NCBI GenBank assembly: GCA_030148625.1
Contig: JASBTC010000384.1
Span: 1-8,623 of the forward strand
Direction: 5' to 3'
DNA: 8,623 nucleotides
Source: Sphingobium sp.
Lineage (GTDB): Bacteria > Pseudomonadota > Alphaproteobacteria > Sphingomonadales > Sphingomonadaceae
The notes below the pieces were generated by a model. The model searched no databases. It worked only from the letters and a program-made list of their open reading frames with translations, and was not told where the DNA came from. A program made the translations under genes and the position numbers. Position 1 is the first letter of the stretch, and each line of letters starts with the position of its first letter. This document shows, one piece after another, positions 1 to 7,219 of the stretch.

Positions 1-1091
1 GCCGATCCCGTCCATTGCCAGACGTCGCCGAACATCTGGCGCAATCCGGTTCCGGGCGTCCGGTCCCGCGCGGCCGCGCACGGACGCACCGGCCCTGCAT
101 GATCGAGCTGGTTGCCCGATGCGGGATCGAGCGCTGACGCCGCACTTTCCCACTCGGCCTCGGTCGGCAGCCGCGCCCCCGCCCAACGTGCAAAGGCATC
201 GGCTTCATAATAGCTGATATGCGCGACCGGCGCCGCCGGCCGGATCGGATGCAATCCATCAAGCGCGAAAGCCGCCCAGTCGCCGTCGGTGCGACGCCAG
301 TAAAGCGGTGCCTCCACCGCCTCACGGCGGACCCAGGCCCAGCCGTCCGACAGCCAATGTTCGGGGCGTTCATAGCCACCATCGTCGATGAAGGCGCGCC
401 ATTCGCTGTTGGTCACCGGCCGATCGGCCAGCGCGTGGCGACGCAGCAGGGTCGGATGGCGCGGCCCTTCGCAGTCGAATGCGAAGCGCCCCTCCCCCCC
501 ATCCAGATCGCACCCGATCTCGACGATGCCGTGCACCCCTTCGATCCAGCGGATCGGCGCGGGTGGCGGGGCCGGGGGATCGCGCTCGGCACGCCACATG
601 GCAGGCGCCAGCGGATTGAGCGCGAGCAGGCTCAAAATATCGGTCTGGAGCAATTCCTGATGCTGCTGCTCATGATGGCAGCCCAGTTCGACCAGCGCGC
701 GCGCGGCATCGGGCAGACCCGGCAGCGCCACCTCCAGCGCCGCATCGACATGCGCGCGCCAGGCGCGGATGTCATCGAGCGACGGCCGGGTGAGCATGCC
801 GCGCATCGGGCGGGCATGACGCGGTCCTTCCACCTCGTAATAGCTGTTGAACAGAAAGGGCCAGCGTTCGTCGTACAGCCGGTAATTGGCGACATGATCG
901 CGCAATATGAAGGTTTCGAAGAACCAGGTCGTATGCGCCAGATGCCATTTGGCGGGCGACGCATCCTCCATCGACTGGACGGTGGCATCGGCGTCCGACA
1001 GCGGCGCGGCAAGCGCCTCGCTCAGGCCGCGCACCTGCCTGAACAGCGCATGCAGCACATCGGGAAACGCGGTGTCGAGACGAGTCGCCAT
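1..1091 (-). CDS. egtB: Ergothioneine biosynthesis protein EgtB (hercynylcysteine sulfoxide synthase type), 3' end cut by window edge
   Basis: Reading leftwards from ATG at 1091, the frame stays open for 363 codons and runs off the window. The N-terminal DinB-like part (about residues 10-160) shows WHLAHTTWFFETF (49-61), LFNSYYE (80-86), RGMLTRP (97-103) and HHEQQHQELL (139-148). H53, H140 and H144 are the likely iron-binding histidines of this family. The formylglycine-generating-enzyme-like part follows, with RPVTNSEW (224-231), HISYYEADAF (291-300), RLPTEAEWE (307-315) and GDVWQWTGS (355-363). EgtB is a non-haem iron enzyme that uses oxygen to join hercynine (trimethylhistidine) to a thiol donor, cysteine or gamma-glutamylcysteine. 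Family members are usually a little over 400 residues, so roughly the last 50-60 are missing here. A strong AGGGGA ribosome site lies 6 nt before the ATG. The partner methyltransferase egtD is not in the window and may lie to the left. The related selenoneine synthase SenA is an alternative, but the motifs fit EgtB better. Confidence 0.92.
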   Translation of the reverse strand, partial: MATRLDTAFPDVLHALFRQVRGLSEALAAPLSDADATVQSMEDASPAKWHLAHTTWFFETFILRDHVANYRLYDERWPFLFNSYYEVEGPRHARPMRGMLTRPSLDDIRAWRAHVDAALEVALPGLPDAARALVELGCHHEQQHQELLQTDILSLLALNPLAPAMWRAERDPPAPPPAPIRWIEGVHGIVEIGCDLDGGEGRFAFDCEGPRHPTLLRRHALADRPVTNSEWRAFIDDGGYERPEHWLSDGWAWVRREAVEAPLYWRRTDGDWAAFALDGLHPIRPAAPVAHISYYEADAFARWAGARLPTEAEWESAASALDPASGNQLDHAGPVRPCAAARDRTPGTGLRQMFGDVWQWTGS

Positions 1092-1180
1092 GTCACTTCC
1101 CCTATTTCCAGGATCCCCTTCGCGCCGGATCGGCTGCAAGATCAGTCGTTTAACGCACAACCGATCCAAGGGGTCCTGCC

Positions 1181-1215
1181 ATATGGCTCGCGCCGCTTCT
1201 AGCGCGCGAACATAT
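1181..1215. repeat. Imperfect inverted repeat between the adenosyltransferase gene and egtB
   Basis: The arms ATATG-gc-TCGCGC (1181-1193) and GCGCGA-a-CATAT (1204-1215) pair over 11 positions with a small asymmetric internal bulge and a 10-nt loop. It sits in the 159-bp gap after the adenosyltransferase stop and about 90 bp before egtB. No run of T follows on the minus strand, so it is not a standard intrinsic terminator. It could be an operator dyad or an mRNA hairpin for egtB. The rest of the gap (1092-1250) shows the egtB ribosome site but no convincing promoter boxes. Confidence 0.4.
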
Positions 1216-1250
1216 CAAGAACAAGAGCCTTGAACAGGCAGCCTCCGCGA

Positions 1251-1826
1251 TCAGCGCGAGGCGCCGGGAACCCACAATATATCACCGCCATCCGCCGCAT
1301 TGATCGCGCGCGTCATGACGAAAAGATGGTCCGACAAGCGGTTGAGATAGGCGAGCGCCTGTGGATTGAGGCTGACGGCTATGGCCGCGCCGACCGCCGT
1401 GCGTTCCGCGCGGCGCGCAGTCGCGCGGGCAAGATGCAATGCCGCCGCCGCCTGGCTGCCGCCGGGCAGGATGAAGCTCCTGAGCGGCTCCAATCCCTCG
1501 TTCATCGCGTCGATCTCGACCTCGAGCCGGGCGACCTGGGCGGGGACGATGCGCAGCTCCATCTCGGACGGCTCGAAGCTTTCGCCGGGCGTCGCGAGAT
1601 CGGCGCCCAGGTCGAACAGGTCGTTCTGGATACGGCGGAGCATCGTGGCATATTCGCCCGCGCCCTCGCCCAGCGCCGCCACGGCAATGCCGATCGCGCT
1701 GTTCGTTTCGTCGACATCGCCGATCGCCTGCATGCGCGGATCGTGCTTGGCCGTGCGCGATCCGTCGACGAGGCCCGTCGTGCCGTCGTCGCCGGTGCGC
1801 GTATAGATCTTGTTGAGCTTGACCAG
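1251..1826 (-). CDS. Cob(I)yrinic acid a,c-diamide adenosyltransferase, PduO type, probable CTG start
   Basis: This enzyme transfers the adenosyl group of ATP to the cobalt of cob(I)alamin or cob(I)inamide to make adenosylcobalamin. From a CTG at 1826 the frame encodes 191 residues, the usual family length. The N-terminal ATP-binding segment NKIYTRTGDDGTTGL (5-19) is present, then GDVDETNSAIG (36-46), the conserved ILPGGS stretch (119-124) and RRAER (138-142), with an LW near the C-terminus. The first ATG in frame is at 1733 (residue 32), which would delete the ATP-binding motif and is therefore not the true start. No ATG, GTG or TTG lies between the upstream in-frame stop and that point. CTG at 1826 sits exactly where relatives begin with Met-Val-Lys-Leu-Asn, and AAGGG (1834-1838 region) lies about 8 nt before it. 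The gene starts 4 nt after the stop of the HIG1-like gene, consistent with translational coupling. Confidence 0.93.
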   Translation of the reverse strand: MVKLNKIYTRTGDDGTTGLVDGSRTAKHDPRMQAIGDVDETNSAIGIAVAALGEGAGEYATMLRRIQNDLFDLGADLATPGESFEPSEMELRIVPAQVARLEVEIDAMNEGLEPLRSFILPGGSQAAAALHLARATARRAERTAVGAAIAVSLNPQALAYLNRLSDHLFVMTRAINAADGGDILWVPGASR

Positions 1827-1830
1827 CGGC

Positions 1831-2067
1831 TCAGCCCTTGCCGCCGGCCGCCACCATCACCAGCACGACCAGGATGACCGCAAGCGCCTGGAACAGGATG
1901 CGCATCTGCATCGCCTTGTTCTGCTTGCGCCCCGAAATGCTGGGGCCCGTGCCGTTCAGATCCGCCTCGGTTGTGCGCAGGAAAATCACGATCCCGCGCA
2001 CCAGCGCGCCGACCGTCGCGATCATGGCGAGGATGAGGAGGATGGCGAGAAAGGTGGTCATTGCCAT
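1831..2067 (-). CDS. HIG1-like twin-transmembrane protein
   Basis: This is a 78-residue protein with two hydrophobic segments, about residues 5-30 and 59-73. They are joined by a short polar loop with the sequence RTTEADLNGTG and then basic residues. The loop end and start of the second helix (Q49, Q54, R56, Q60) resemble the Q...R...Q signature of the HIG1 (hypoxia-induced gene 1) family, though the match is partial. Known HIG1 proteins associate with cytochrome c oxidase and respiratory supercomplexes; that role here is only an inference. The protein should sit in the inner membrane as a hairpin. Two ATGs compete, at 2067 and 2061 (MAM), and neither has a good ribosome site. The gene lies 33 nt after gluQ and 4 nt before the adenosyltransferase, so it is very probably translated from the same mRNA. 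It could also be called a generic twin-transmembrane protein. Confidence 0.8.
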   Translation of the reverse strand: MAMTTFLAILLILAMIATVGALVRGIVIFLRTTEADLNGTGPSISGRKQNKAMQMRILFQALAVILVVLVMVAAGGKG

Positions 2068-2100
2068 GATGTAGGCGTTTCAGGCCTCGAATCCAAGCGG

Positions 2101-2970
2101 CTACAGCAAGCGATATCCGTCGGGAAACCGCCCTTCGCGCATCGCGCCGATCAAGGCTGCGGCATCGGCACCTGCCGCGCGCAAGTCCGCGATCGCGGGC
2201 GCGCCAGTGCGCTTGGCCAGCCGTTCGCCCGCCGCCGTGACGAGCAGCCGATGATGGATATAGACGGGCGTCGGCAGGTCGAGCAGCGCCTGGAGCAGGC
2301 GATGGACATGCGTCGCCTCCAACAGGTCGCGGCCGCGCACGACGTGGCTGATCGCCTGCGCCGCGTCGTCCACGGTCACCGCGAGATGATAGGAAACCGG
2401 CGCATCCTTGCGCGCCAGCACGACATCGCCATGCGCCGCCGGGGTCGCAATATGCGTCGCGCCGGCGCCATCAATCCAGTGAAGCGGGCCGGCCTCGTCG
2501 ATCGCCGACGCCATGGAGAGCCGCCAGCAATGCGGCTCCGCCGCCATCCGGCCGATGCGGGTTTCCGGATCGAGCGTGCGACAAGTGCCGGGATAGACCG
2601 GCCCGTCGGGGCCATGCGGTGCGCTGGCGCTCGCCGCGATGTCCCTGCGTGTGCAGAAACAGGGATAGGCAAGGCCACGCCGCTTCAGATCCTCCAGCGC
2701 CATCGCGTAAAGCGCGGTCCGTTCGGACTGGAAGACGATTTCCCCTTCCCAGTCGAGCCCGAGCCACAAAAGATCCTCGATGATGCCGGAGACATGCTCG
2801 GGCCGCGCACGGCCGGGATCGATATCCTCGACGCGCAGCAGGAAATGGCCGCCGCGCGCCGATGCGAAATCGTGCGCGCATAGCGCCGACCAGGCATGGC
2901 CGAGATGCAACCGGCCGGTTGGCGACGGTGCGAAGCGGGTGGCGATCTCGGTCAAACGTCGATCATCCAA
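2101..2970 (-). CDS. gluQ: Glutamyl-Q tRNA(Asp) synthetase
   Basis: GluQ-RS is a shortened paralogue of glutamyl-tRNA synthetase. It activates glutamate and attaches it to the queuosine base at the anticodon wobble position of tRNA(Asp). The 289-residue product carries FAPSPTGRLHLGHAWSAL (13-30, with the HIGH-like HLGH at 22-25), RVEDID (46-51), and a KMSKS-like RLAKRTG at about 250-256. A zinc site is visible as C104, C106, Y126 and C130, matching the Cys-Cys-Tyr-Cys set known from E. coli YadB. It has no anticodon-binding domain, which separates it from GltX. The start is a TTG at 2970 with AAGAG five nt upstream; no ATG or GTG lies in frame before the FAPSPTG motif. It is divergent from the HNH gene and heads a close-packed minus-strand cluster with the HIG1-like gene and the adenosyltransferase. 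Confidence 0.94.
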   Translation of the reverse strand: MDDRRLTEIATRFAPSPTGRLHLGHAWSALCAHDFASARGGHFLLRVEDIDPGRARPEHVSGIIEDLLWLGLDWEGEIVFQSERTALYAMALEDLKRRGLAYPCFCTRRDIAASASAPHGPDGPVYPGTCRTLDPETRIGRMAAEPHCWRLSMASAIDEAGPLHWIDGAGATHIATPAAHGDVVLARKDAPVSYHLAVTVDDAAQAISHVVRGRDLLEATHVHRLLQALLDLPTPVYIHHRLLVTAAGERLAKRTGAPAIADLRAAGADAAALIGAMREGRFPDGYRLL

Positions 2971-3006
2971 ATTGGCTCTTGACCGCGAGTCGCGTGAGAT
3001 GCTGTC

Positions 3007-3026
3007 ATGACCACGTCATCATTTTA
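3007..3026 (-). promoter_or_regulatory. Possible gluQ promoter -10 box and dyad
   Basis: On the minus strand TAAAAT (3026-3021) is a good -10 box about 50 nt before the gluQ start, but no convincing -35 is found at 16-18 nt. A small dyad, ATGAC-cac-GTCAT (3007-3019), lies where transcription would begin. The 95-bp gap between gluQ and the HNH gene must carry both divergent promoters; on the plus strand TTGACC near 2979 could be a -35 for the HNH gene, but its -10 is poor. Confidence 0.3.
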
Positions 3027-3065
3027 CCCGATTGGGGCGATGGCAATGGGGGAGCGTGTGGCGTC

Positions 3066-3632
3066 ATGTACCATCCCGACCTGATCCGACATCCGGACAG
3101 CTGCCCGGCGCTGGTCCTCAATGCGGACTATAAACCGCTTTCCTATTACCCGCTTTCGCTGTGGCCCTGGCAGACCGCAGTCAAGGCGGTGTTCCTCGAT
3201 CGCGTGGCGATTGTCGACGAATATCAGCGGGAAGTGCGAAGTCCCACCAGCGTGATGCGGCTGCCATCCGTCATCGCGCTCAAACAATATGTGAAACCGT
3301 CAGAGCACCCGGCCTTCACCCGTTTCAACCTGTTCCTGCGCGATCGCTTCCAGTGCCAATATTGCGGCGTCTCGAACGATCTGACCTTCGATCATGTCAT
3401 CCCCCGCGCACAGGGCGGCCGCACCACCTGGGAAAATGTCGCCACGGCATGCGCGCCCTGCAACCTGAAAAAGGGCGGCCGCACCCCGCGTCAGGCGGGC
3501 ATGCAGCTTCATATCGCGCCGATCCGGCCGACGAGCTGGCACCTTCAGGAACATGGCCGGTCTTTCCCGCCCAATTATCTCCACGAAAGCTGGCGCGACT
3601 GGCTCTATTGGGACATCGAACTGCTGGCTTAG
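3066..3632 (+). CDS. HNH endonuclease family protein
   Basis: The 188-residue protein has an HNH (beta-beta-alpha metal) nuclease fold in its middle, about residues 95-140. Zinc-type cysteine pairs C97/C100 and C129/C132 frame the catalytic-type residues D109-H110 and N124, with N133 following. The stretch FDHVIPRAQGG (108-118) is typical. The N-terminal half (ALVLNADYKPLSYYPLSLW) is characteristic of a conserved HNH family common in alphaproteobacteria and other bacteria, whose biological substrate is not established. The ATG at 3066 is preceded by GGGGGAG about 11 nt upstream; the frame is open further upstream but lacks another plausible start. It has no restriction-modification, phage or toxin partner beside it, so a general DNA-processing role is more likely than a mobile-element one, but this is an inference. 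Confidence 0.88.
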   Translation: MYHPDLIRHPDSCPALVLNADYKPLSYYPLSLWPWQTAVKAVFLDRVAIVDEYQREVRSPTSVMRLPSVIALKQYVKPSEHPAFTRFNLFLRDRFQCQYCGVSNDLTFDHVIPRAQGGRTTWENVATACAPCNLKKGGRTPRQAGMQLHIAPIRPTSWHLQEHGRSFPPNYLHESWRDWLYWDIELLA

Positions 3633-3655
3633 GCAGGTCGCCCTGACGTTGAATC

Positions 3656-3750
3656 GTTTCGGCTGAAACCACCTGAAATCCGGCCTTTGCGATCCGCAGG
3701 CGATCCAGCGCGCAATGATATTGACCTGACGGTTGTTGCGGTGCAGCAAC
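3656..3750 (+). other. Leader region of ppc with two small hairpins
   Basis: The 123 bp between the HNH stop and the chosen ppc start hold GTTTC-ggct-GAAAC (3656-3669) and GTTGC-ggtgca-GCAAC (3735-3750). The second ends 5 nt before the ATG and covers the place where a ribosome site would be; no purine-rich Shine-Dalgarno is seen. CTGAAA is repeated 10 bp apart at 3663 and 3673. I cannot pick a promoter with good -35 and -10 boxes. Confidence 0.35.
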
Positions 3751-3755
3751 GTGCC

Positions 3756-6428
3756 ATGCCAGGTCCCACGATCAGCCAGAACCCCGATATCCGCTATCTC
3801 GGCAAGCTGCTGGGCGACGTGATCCGCGCCTATGGCGGCGATACGCTGTTCCGGCGCACCGAATATATCCGATCGACCTCGGTCGACCGCCATCGCGGGG
3901 TGGTGGGCGCCGACGCGATCGATCCGGGGCTCGACGCGCTCGACCTCGACGAAACCACGGCATTCGTGCGCGGCTTCATGCTGTTCTCGATGCTCGCCAA
4001 TCTCGCCGAAGACCGGCAGGGCATCGCCGCCGAGCCCGGCGCGGACCTGGCGCATGCGCTGGAACGGCTGGCGGCCGAGGGGATCGGGCATGATCAGGCG
4101 CTCGACCTGCTCGGCCACGCGCTGATCGCCCCGGTGCTGACCGCGCACCCGACCGAAGTGCGCCGCAAGTCGATGATCGACCATCGCAACCGCATCGCCG
4201 AGCTGATGAAGCTGCGCGATACGGGCGCGACCGAAACCTCCGAAGGCGACCTGATCGAGGAAGCGATCCATCGCCAGATCGCGCTGCTCTGGCAGACGCG
4301 CACGCTGCGCCGCGAGCGACTGTTCGTCGCCGACGAGGTCGAGACCGCGCTTGCCTATCTGCGCGATACCTTCCTGCCCGTCCTGCCCGCACTCTATGCG
4401 CGCTGGGAACGCGCGCTGGGCAAGCGGCCGGCGAATTTCCTGCGGCCGGGAAGCTGGATCGGCGGCGATCGCGACGGCAACCCCTTCGTCACCGCCGAAT
4501 CGCTGACGCTGGCACTCTCGCGCTCGGCGGAGTCGGTGATCAGCTGGTATCTCGAGGCGCTGCACGGGCTGGGCGCTGAACTGTCGATCTCGACCGAGCT
4601 GGCCGAGGCCAGCGACGCGGTGCTGGCACTGGCCGAGGCGAGCGGCGACACCGCAAAGAGCCGGCAGGACGAACCTTATCGTCGCGCGATCACCGGCCTC
4701 TATGCGCGGCTGAGCGCGACGCACCTGACACTAACCGGCAAGGCGCCACCCCGCCCCTCTCCGCTCGCGGCGGAAAGCTATGACGGGCCCGAGGCATTCC
4801 GCGCCGACCTGGTCGAGATCGCGCATGGCCTGGCAGGCGCCGGCGGCGGCGCGCTCTCGTCGGGCGGGGCGCTCGGCCGATTGATCCGCGCGGTCGAAAC
4901 CTTCGGCTTCCACCTCGCCACGCTCGACATGCGCCAGAACAGCGCGGTCCACGAACGCGTCGTCGCCGAATTGCTGAGCGTCGCCGGCGTCGAAGCCGAC
5001 TATGCCGCGCTCGACGAGGAGGCGCGCGTCGCGCTGCTCCGGCGCGAACTCGCGACGCCGCGGCCGCTGTCCAGCCCGCATTTCGCCTATTCGGAGGAGA
5101 CCGCGGGCGAACTGGCGATCGTGCGCGCCGCCGCCGAGGCGCATCGCCGCTACGGCGCGGACTGTATCCGCAACTATATCGTCTCGATGGCGCAGGACGT
5201 ATCCGACCTGCTCGAAGTCCATATCCTGATGAAGGAAGCCGGACTCTACCGGCCCGGCGAGACGCCGCAGGCCGACATCATGGCGGTGCCGCTGTTCGAG
5301 ACGATCGGCGATCTCGAAAATGCGACGATCGTGATGGGCAAATGGTTCGCGCTGCCGGAGATCGCCACGATCACCACGGCGCGAGGCCATCAGGAAGTGA
5401 TGATCGGCTATTCCGATTCGAACAAGGATGGCGGTTATCTGACCTCGACCTGGGGCCTGCACGAGGCCAGCCGCGCGCTTGCGCCGGTGTTCGCCAAGGC
5501 CGGCGTCGCCATGCAGCTGTTCCACGGGCGTGGCGGCGCGGTCGGACGCGGCGGCGGTTCGAGTTTCGCCGCGATCCTGGCGCAACCGCGCGGCACGGTG
5601 CAGGGCCGCATCCGCATCACCGAACAGGGCGAAGTGATCGCCGCCAAATACGGCACGCGCGAGAGTACGGCGGCCAATCTGGAGGCGATCGCGTCGGCGA
5701 CATTGCTCGCCAGCCTGGAGCCCGAGGCACTGGCCGAGGCGGATCGCGTGCGTTTCGGCACGGCGATGGACACGCTCTCGTCCGACGCATTCCGCGCCTA
5801 TCGCGGGCTGGTCTACGAGACCGAGGGGTTTCGCGGCTTTTTCCGCCAGATGACACCGATCGCGGAGATCGCCACGCTCAAGATCGGATCGCGCCCGTCG
5901 AGCCGCAAGAAGACCGATGCGATCGAGGATCTGCGCGCCATTCCCTGGGTCTTCTCATGGGCGCAGGCGCGGGTGATGCTGCCGGGCTGGTATGGCGTCG
6001 GCCAGGCGCTGACCGGGTTCAAGGATCAGGGGCTGTTGCGCGAGATGGTCCAGTCCTGGCCGTTTCTCCAGGCAGCGCTGGCCAATATGGAGATGGTGCT
6101 CGCCAAGTCCGATATGGGAATCGCCGCGCGCTATGCCGGGCTGGTCGAGGACAAGGCGGTCGGCGAGGCGATCTTCGGGCGCATCAAGGATGGCTGGCAG
6201 GCCGCGCATGACGGGCTGCTGTCGATCACGCGGCAGAGCCGGCTGCTCGCCAAATCGCCTGCGCTCGACGCATCGATCCGCCTGCGCCTGCCCTATATCG
6301 AGCCGCTGAACCTGCTCCAGGTCGAACTGCTCAAACGCCACCGTGCAGGCGAGGCCGATCCACGGATCGGCGAGGGCATCCAGCTATCGATCAACGCGAT
6401 CGCGACCGCACTGCGCAACAGCGGTTAG
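3756..6428 (+). CDS. ppc: Phosphoenolpyruvate carboxylase
   Basis: PEPC carboxylates phosphoenolpyruvate with bicarbonate to give oxaloacetate and phosphate, refilling the TCA cycle; it is a cytosolic tetramer. The 890-residue product is full length. Motifs in order: VLTAHPTEVRRKS (127-139, catalytic H131), GSWIGGDRDGNP (232-243), FGFHLATLDMRQNS (383-396), LFETIGDLENA (513-523), MIGYSDSNKDGGYLTSTW (549-566), FHGRGGAVGRGGG (589-601, catalytic H590), GSRPSSRK (711-718), IPWVFSWAQARVMLPGW (729-745) and the C-terminal RNSG. The four residues that bind aspartate or malate in the E. coli enzyme (R587, K773, R832, N881) align with R598, K784, R844 and N888, so feedback inhibition by aspartate is expected. 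I chose ATG 3756 because homology begins there; TTG 3687 and GTG 3741 are in-frame alternatives. It stands alone, convergent with the GIN gene 33 bp downstream, where no clear terminator is seen. Confidence 0.97.
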   Translation: MPGPTISQNPDIRYLGKLLGDVIRAYGGDTLFRRTEYIRSTSVDRHRGVVGADAIDPGLDALDLDETTAFVRGFMLFSMLANLAEDRQGIAAEPGADLAHALERLAAEGIGHDQALDLLGHALIAPVLTAHPTEVRRKSMIDHRNRIAELMKLRDTGATETSEGDLIEEAIHRQIALLWQTRTLRRERLFVADEVETALAYLRDTFLPVLPALYARWERALGKRPANFLRPGSWIGGDRDGNPFVTAESLTLALSRSAESVISWYLEALHGLGAELSISTELAEASDAVLALAEASGDTAKSRQDEPYRRAITGLYARLSATHLTLTGKAPPRPSPLAAESYDGPEAFRADLVEIAHGLAGAGGGALSSGGALGRLIRAVETFGFHLATLDMRQNSAVHERVVAELLSVAGVEADYAALDEEARVALLRRELATPRPLSSPHFAYSEETAGELAIVRAAAEAHRRYGADCIRNYIVSMAQDVSDLLEVHILMKEAGLYRPGETPQADIMAVPLFETIGDLENATIVMGKWFALPEIATITTARGHQEVMIGYSDSNKDGGYLTSTWGLHEASRALAPVFAKAGVAMQLFHGRGGAVGRGGGSSFAAILAQPRGTVQGRIRITEQGEVIAAKYGTRESTAANLEAIASATLLASLEPEALAEADRVRFGTAMDTLSSDAFRAYRGLVYETEGFRGFFRQMTPIAEIATLKIGSRPSSRKKTDAIEDLRAIPWVFSWAQARVMLPGWYGVGQALTGFKDQGLLREMVQSWPFLQAALANMEMVLAKSDMGIAARYAGLVEDKAVGEAIFGRIKDGWQAAHDGLLSITRQSRLLAKSPALDASIRLRLPYIEPLNLLQVELLKRHRAGEADPRIGEGIQLSINAIATALRNSG

Positions 6429-6461
6429 GGGCTGATTCGGTAGCATGAAGCGCCCACCACA

Positions 6462-7175
6462 CTATTTCTTCGCGGCGCCGCAATAGACCTGCCCCGATCC
6501 CACCGCGCTGACGGTGCAGGCGGGGGTGCCACCGATCCGGACTTCGCCCGAGCCGCTTGCCTTGACGCTCGCACTGGTGCGCGCGGCGAGCGCGACATTG
6601 CCCGCACTCTCGCTGGTGACACGCAGATCGTTGGCGACGAGCGTCGCGCCGTCGATCGCGGCCGATCCGCGGACAATGGCGCTGGCGGCCTTGGCAGTGC
6701 CGGCAATGACGATCGCGCCCGAGCCGAGCAGCGTCAGATCGAGCCGGTCGGCTTCAGCGCGGCCGACCGTCAACCGTCCGGATCCCTCGACCGCGAGTTG
6801 CACGAGCGGACCGCGGATACGGTCGATGGTGACGGCGCCGCTGCCGCCAAGCGACACCCCGCGCAACTCGCCGGCGGTCAGCCGCACCGTGACGGGCCCC
6901 GATTTGTCATCGCCCGGCCATCCACCGGTCCAGCCGGTCCGATTGGCGCGGATGATCAGCGTGCTGCCCTGAACGAGCACCGATACGCGATCGAGCGCCT
7001 CGCGCGCTCCCGACAATCGCGCGGAAGCGCCGCGCCCGGTGACGACCTCCACTTGATAGGGGCCTTCGACGCGGATGCGATCGTAGCTGGTGACGATCTC
7101 GACGCGCTCGGCCGCGGCCAGCGAGCTAGCGGAGGCCGCACCGAGAAGGGCAGCCGCGAAATGCCTGATGCTCAT
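6462..7175 (-). CDS. Secreted GIN-domain (DUF2807) protein
   Basis: The 237-residue product begins with a signal peptide (basic start, hydrophobic 6-20, likely cut after LAAA near residue 22), so it should be periplasmic or exported. The mature part is a head-GIN/DUF2807 domain: a conserved DRIRVEGPYQVEV entry segment (32-44), then glycine turns GSG at 111, 131, 151, degenerate forms near 169 and 191, and GSG at 208 and 226. The roughly 20-residue spacing suggests one strand-and-turn unit per rung of a right-handed beta-helix. C220 and C232 flank the last rung and could form a disulfide. The biochemical role of this family is unknown; some members are labelled adhesin-like, which the sequence does not prove. 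ATG 7223 is an in-frame alternative start giving 16 more residues. The gene follows its paralogue and is convergent with ppc. Confidence 0.85.
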   Translation of the reverse strand: MSIRHFAAALLGAASASSLAAAERVEIVTSYDRIRVEGPYQVEVVTGRGASARLSGAREALDRVSVLVQGSTLIIRANRTGWTGGWPGDDKSGPVTVRLTAGELRGVSLGGSGAVTIDRIRGPLVQLAVEGSGRLTVGRAEADRLDLTLLGSGAIVIAGTAKAASAIVRGSAAIDGATLVANDLRVTSESAGNVALAARTSASVKASGSGEVRIGGTPACTVSAVGSGQVYCGAAKK

Positions 7176-7219
7176 GCCGGCACCATGACGGCGCGGCAGG
7201 TGGCGGGCAAGCTCCTCAA

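Noticed and set aside
219..1202. 327-codon plus-strand open frame opposite egtB
   Set aside because: The minus strand encodes EgtB with all family motifs; the plus frame has no recognisable domain and an Arg-rich composition.
1810..2883. 357-codon plus-strand open frame opposite gluQ and the HIG1-like gene
   Set aside because: Antisense shadow; the minus strand has GluQ catalytic and zinc motifs.
3066..3632. HNH gene as part of a mobile element, homing endonuclease or restriction system
   Set aside because: There is no intron, intein, methyltransferase, integrase or flanking repeat, and its base composition matches the neighbours.
3300..4724. 474-codon minus-strand open frame across the HNH gene and the start of ppc
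   Set aside because: It is antisense to two clear genes with conserved motifs, spans their intergenic gap, and its product is low-complexity and Arg-rich as expected of a high-GC shadow frame.
6429..6461. Terminator between the convergent ppc and GIN genes
   Set aside because: Only a bulged GGGGCT/AGCGCCC pairing is present, with no T-run on either side; not strong enough to call.
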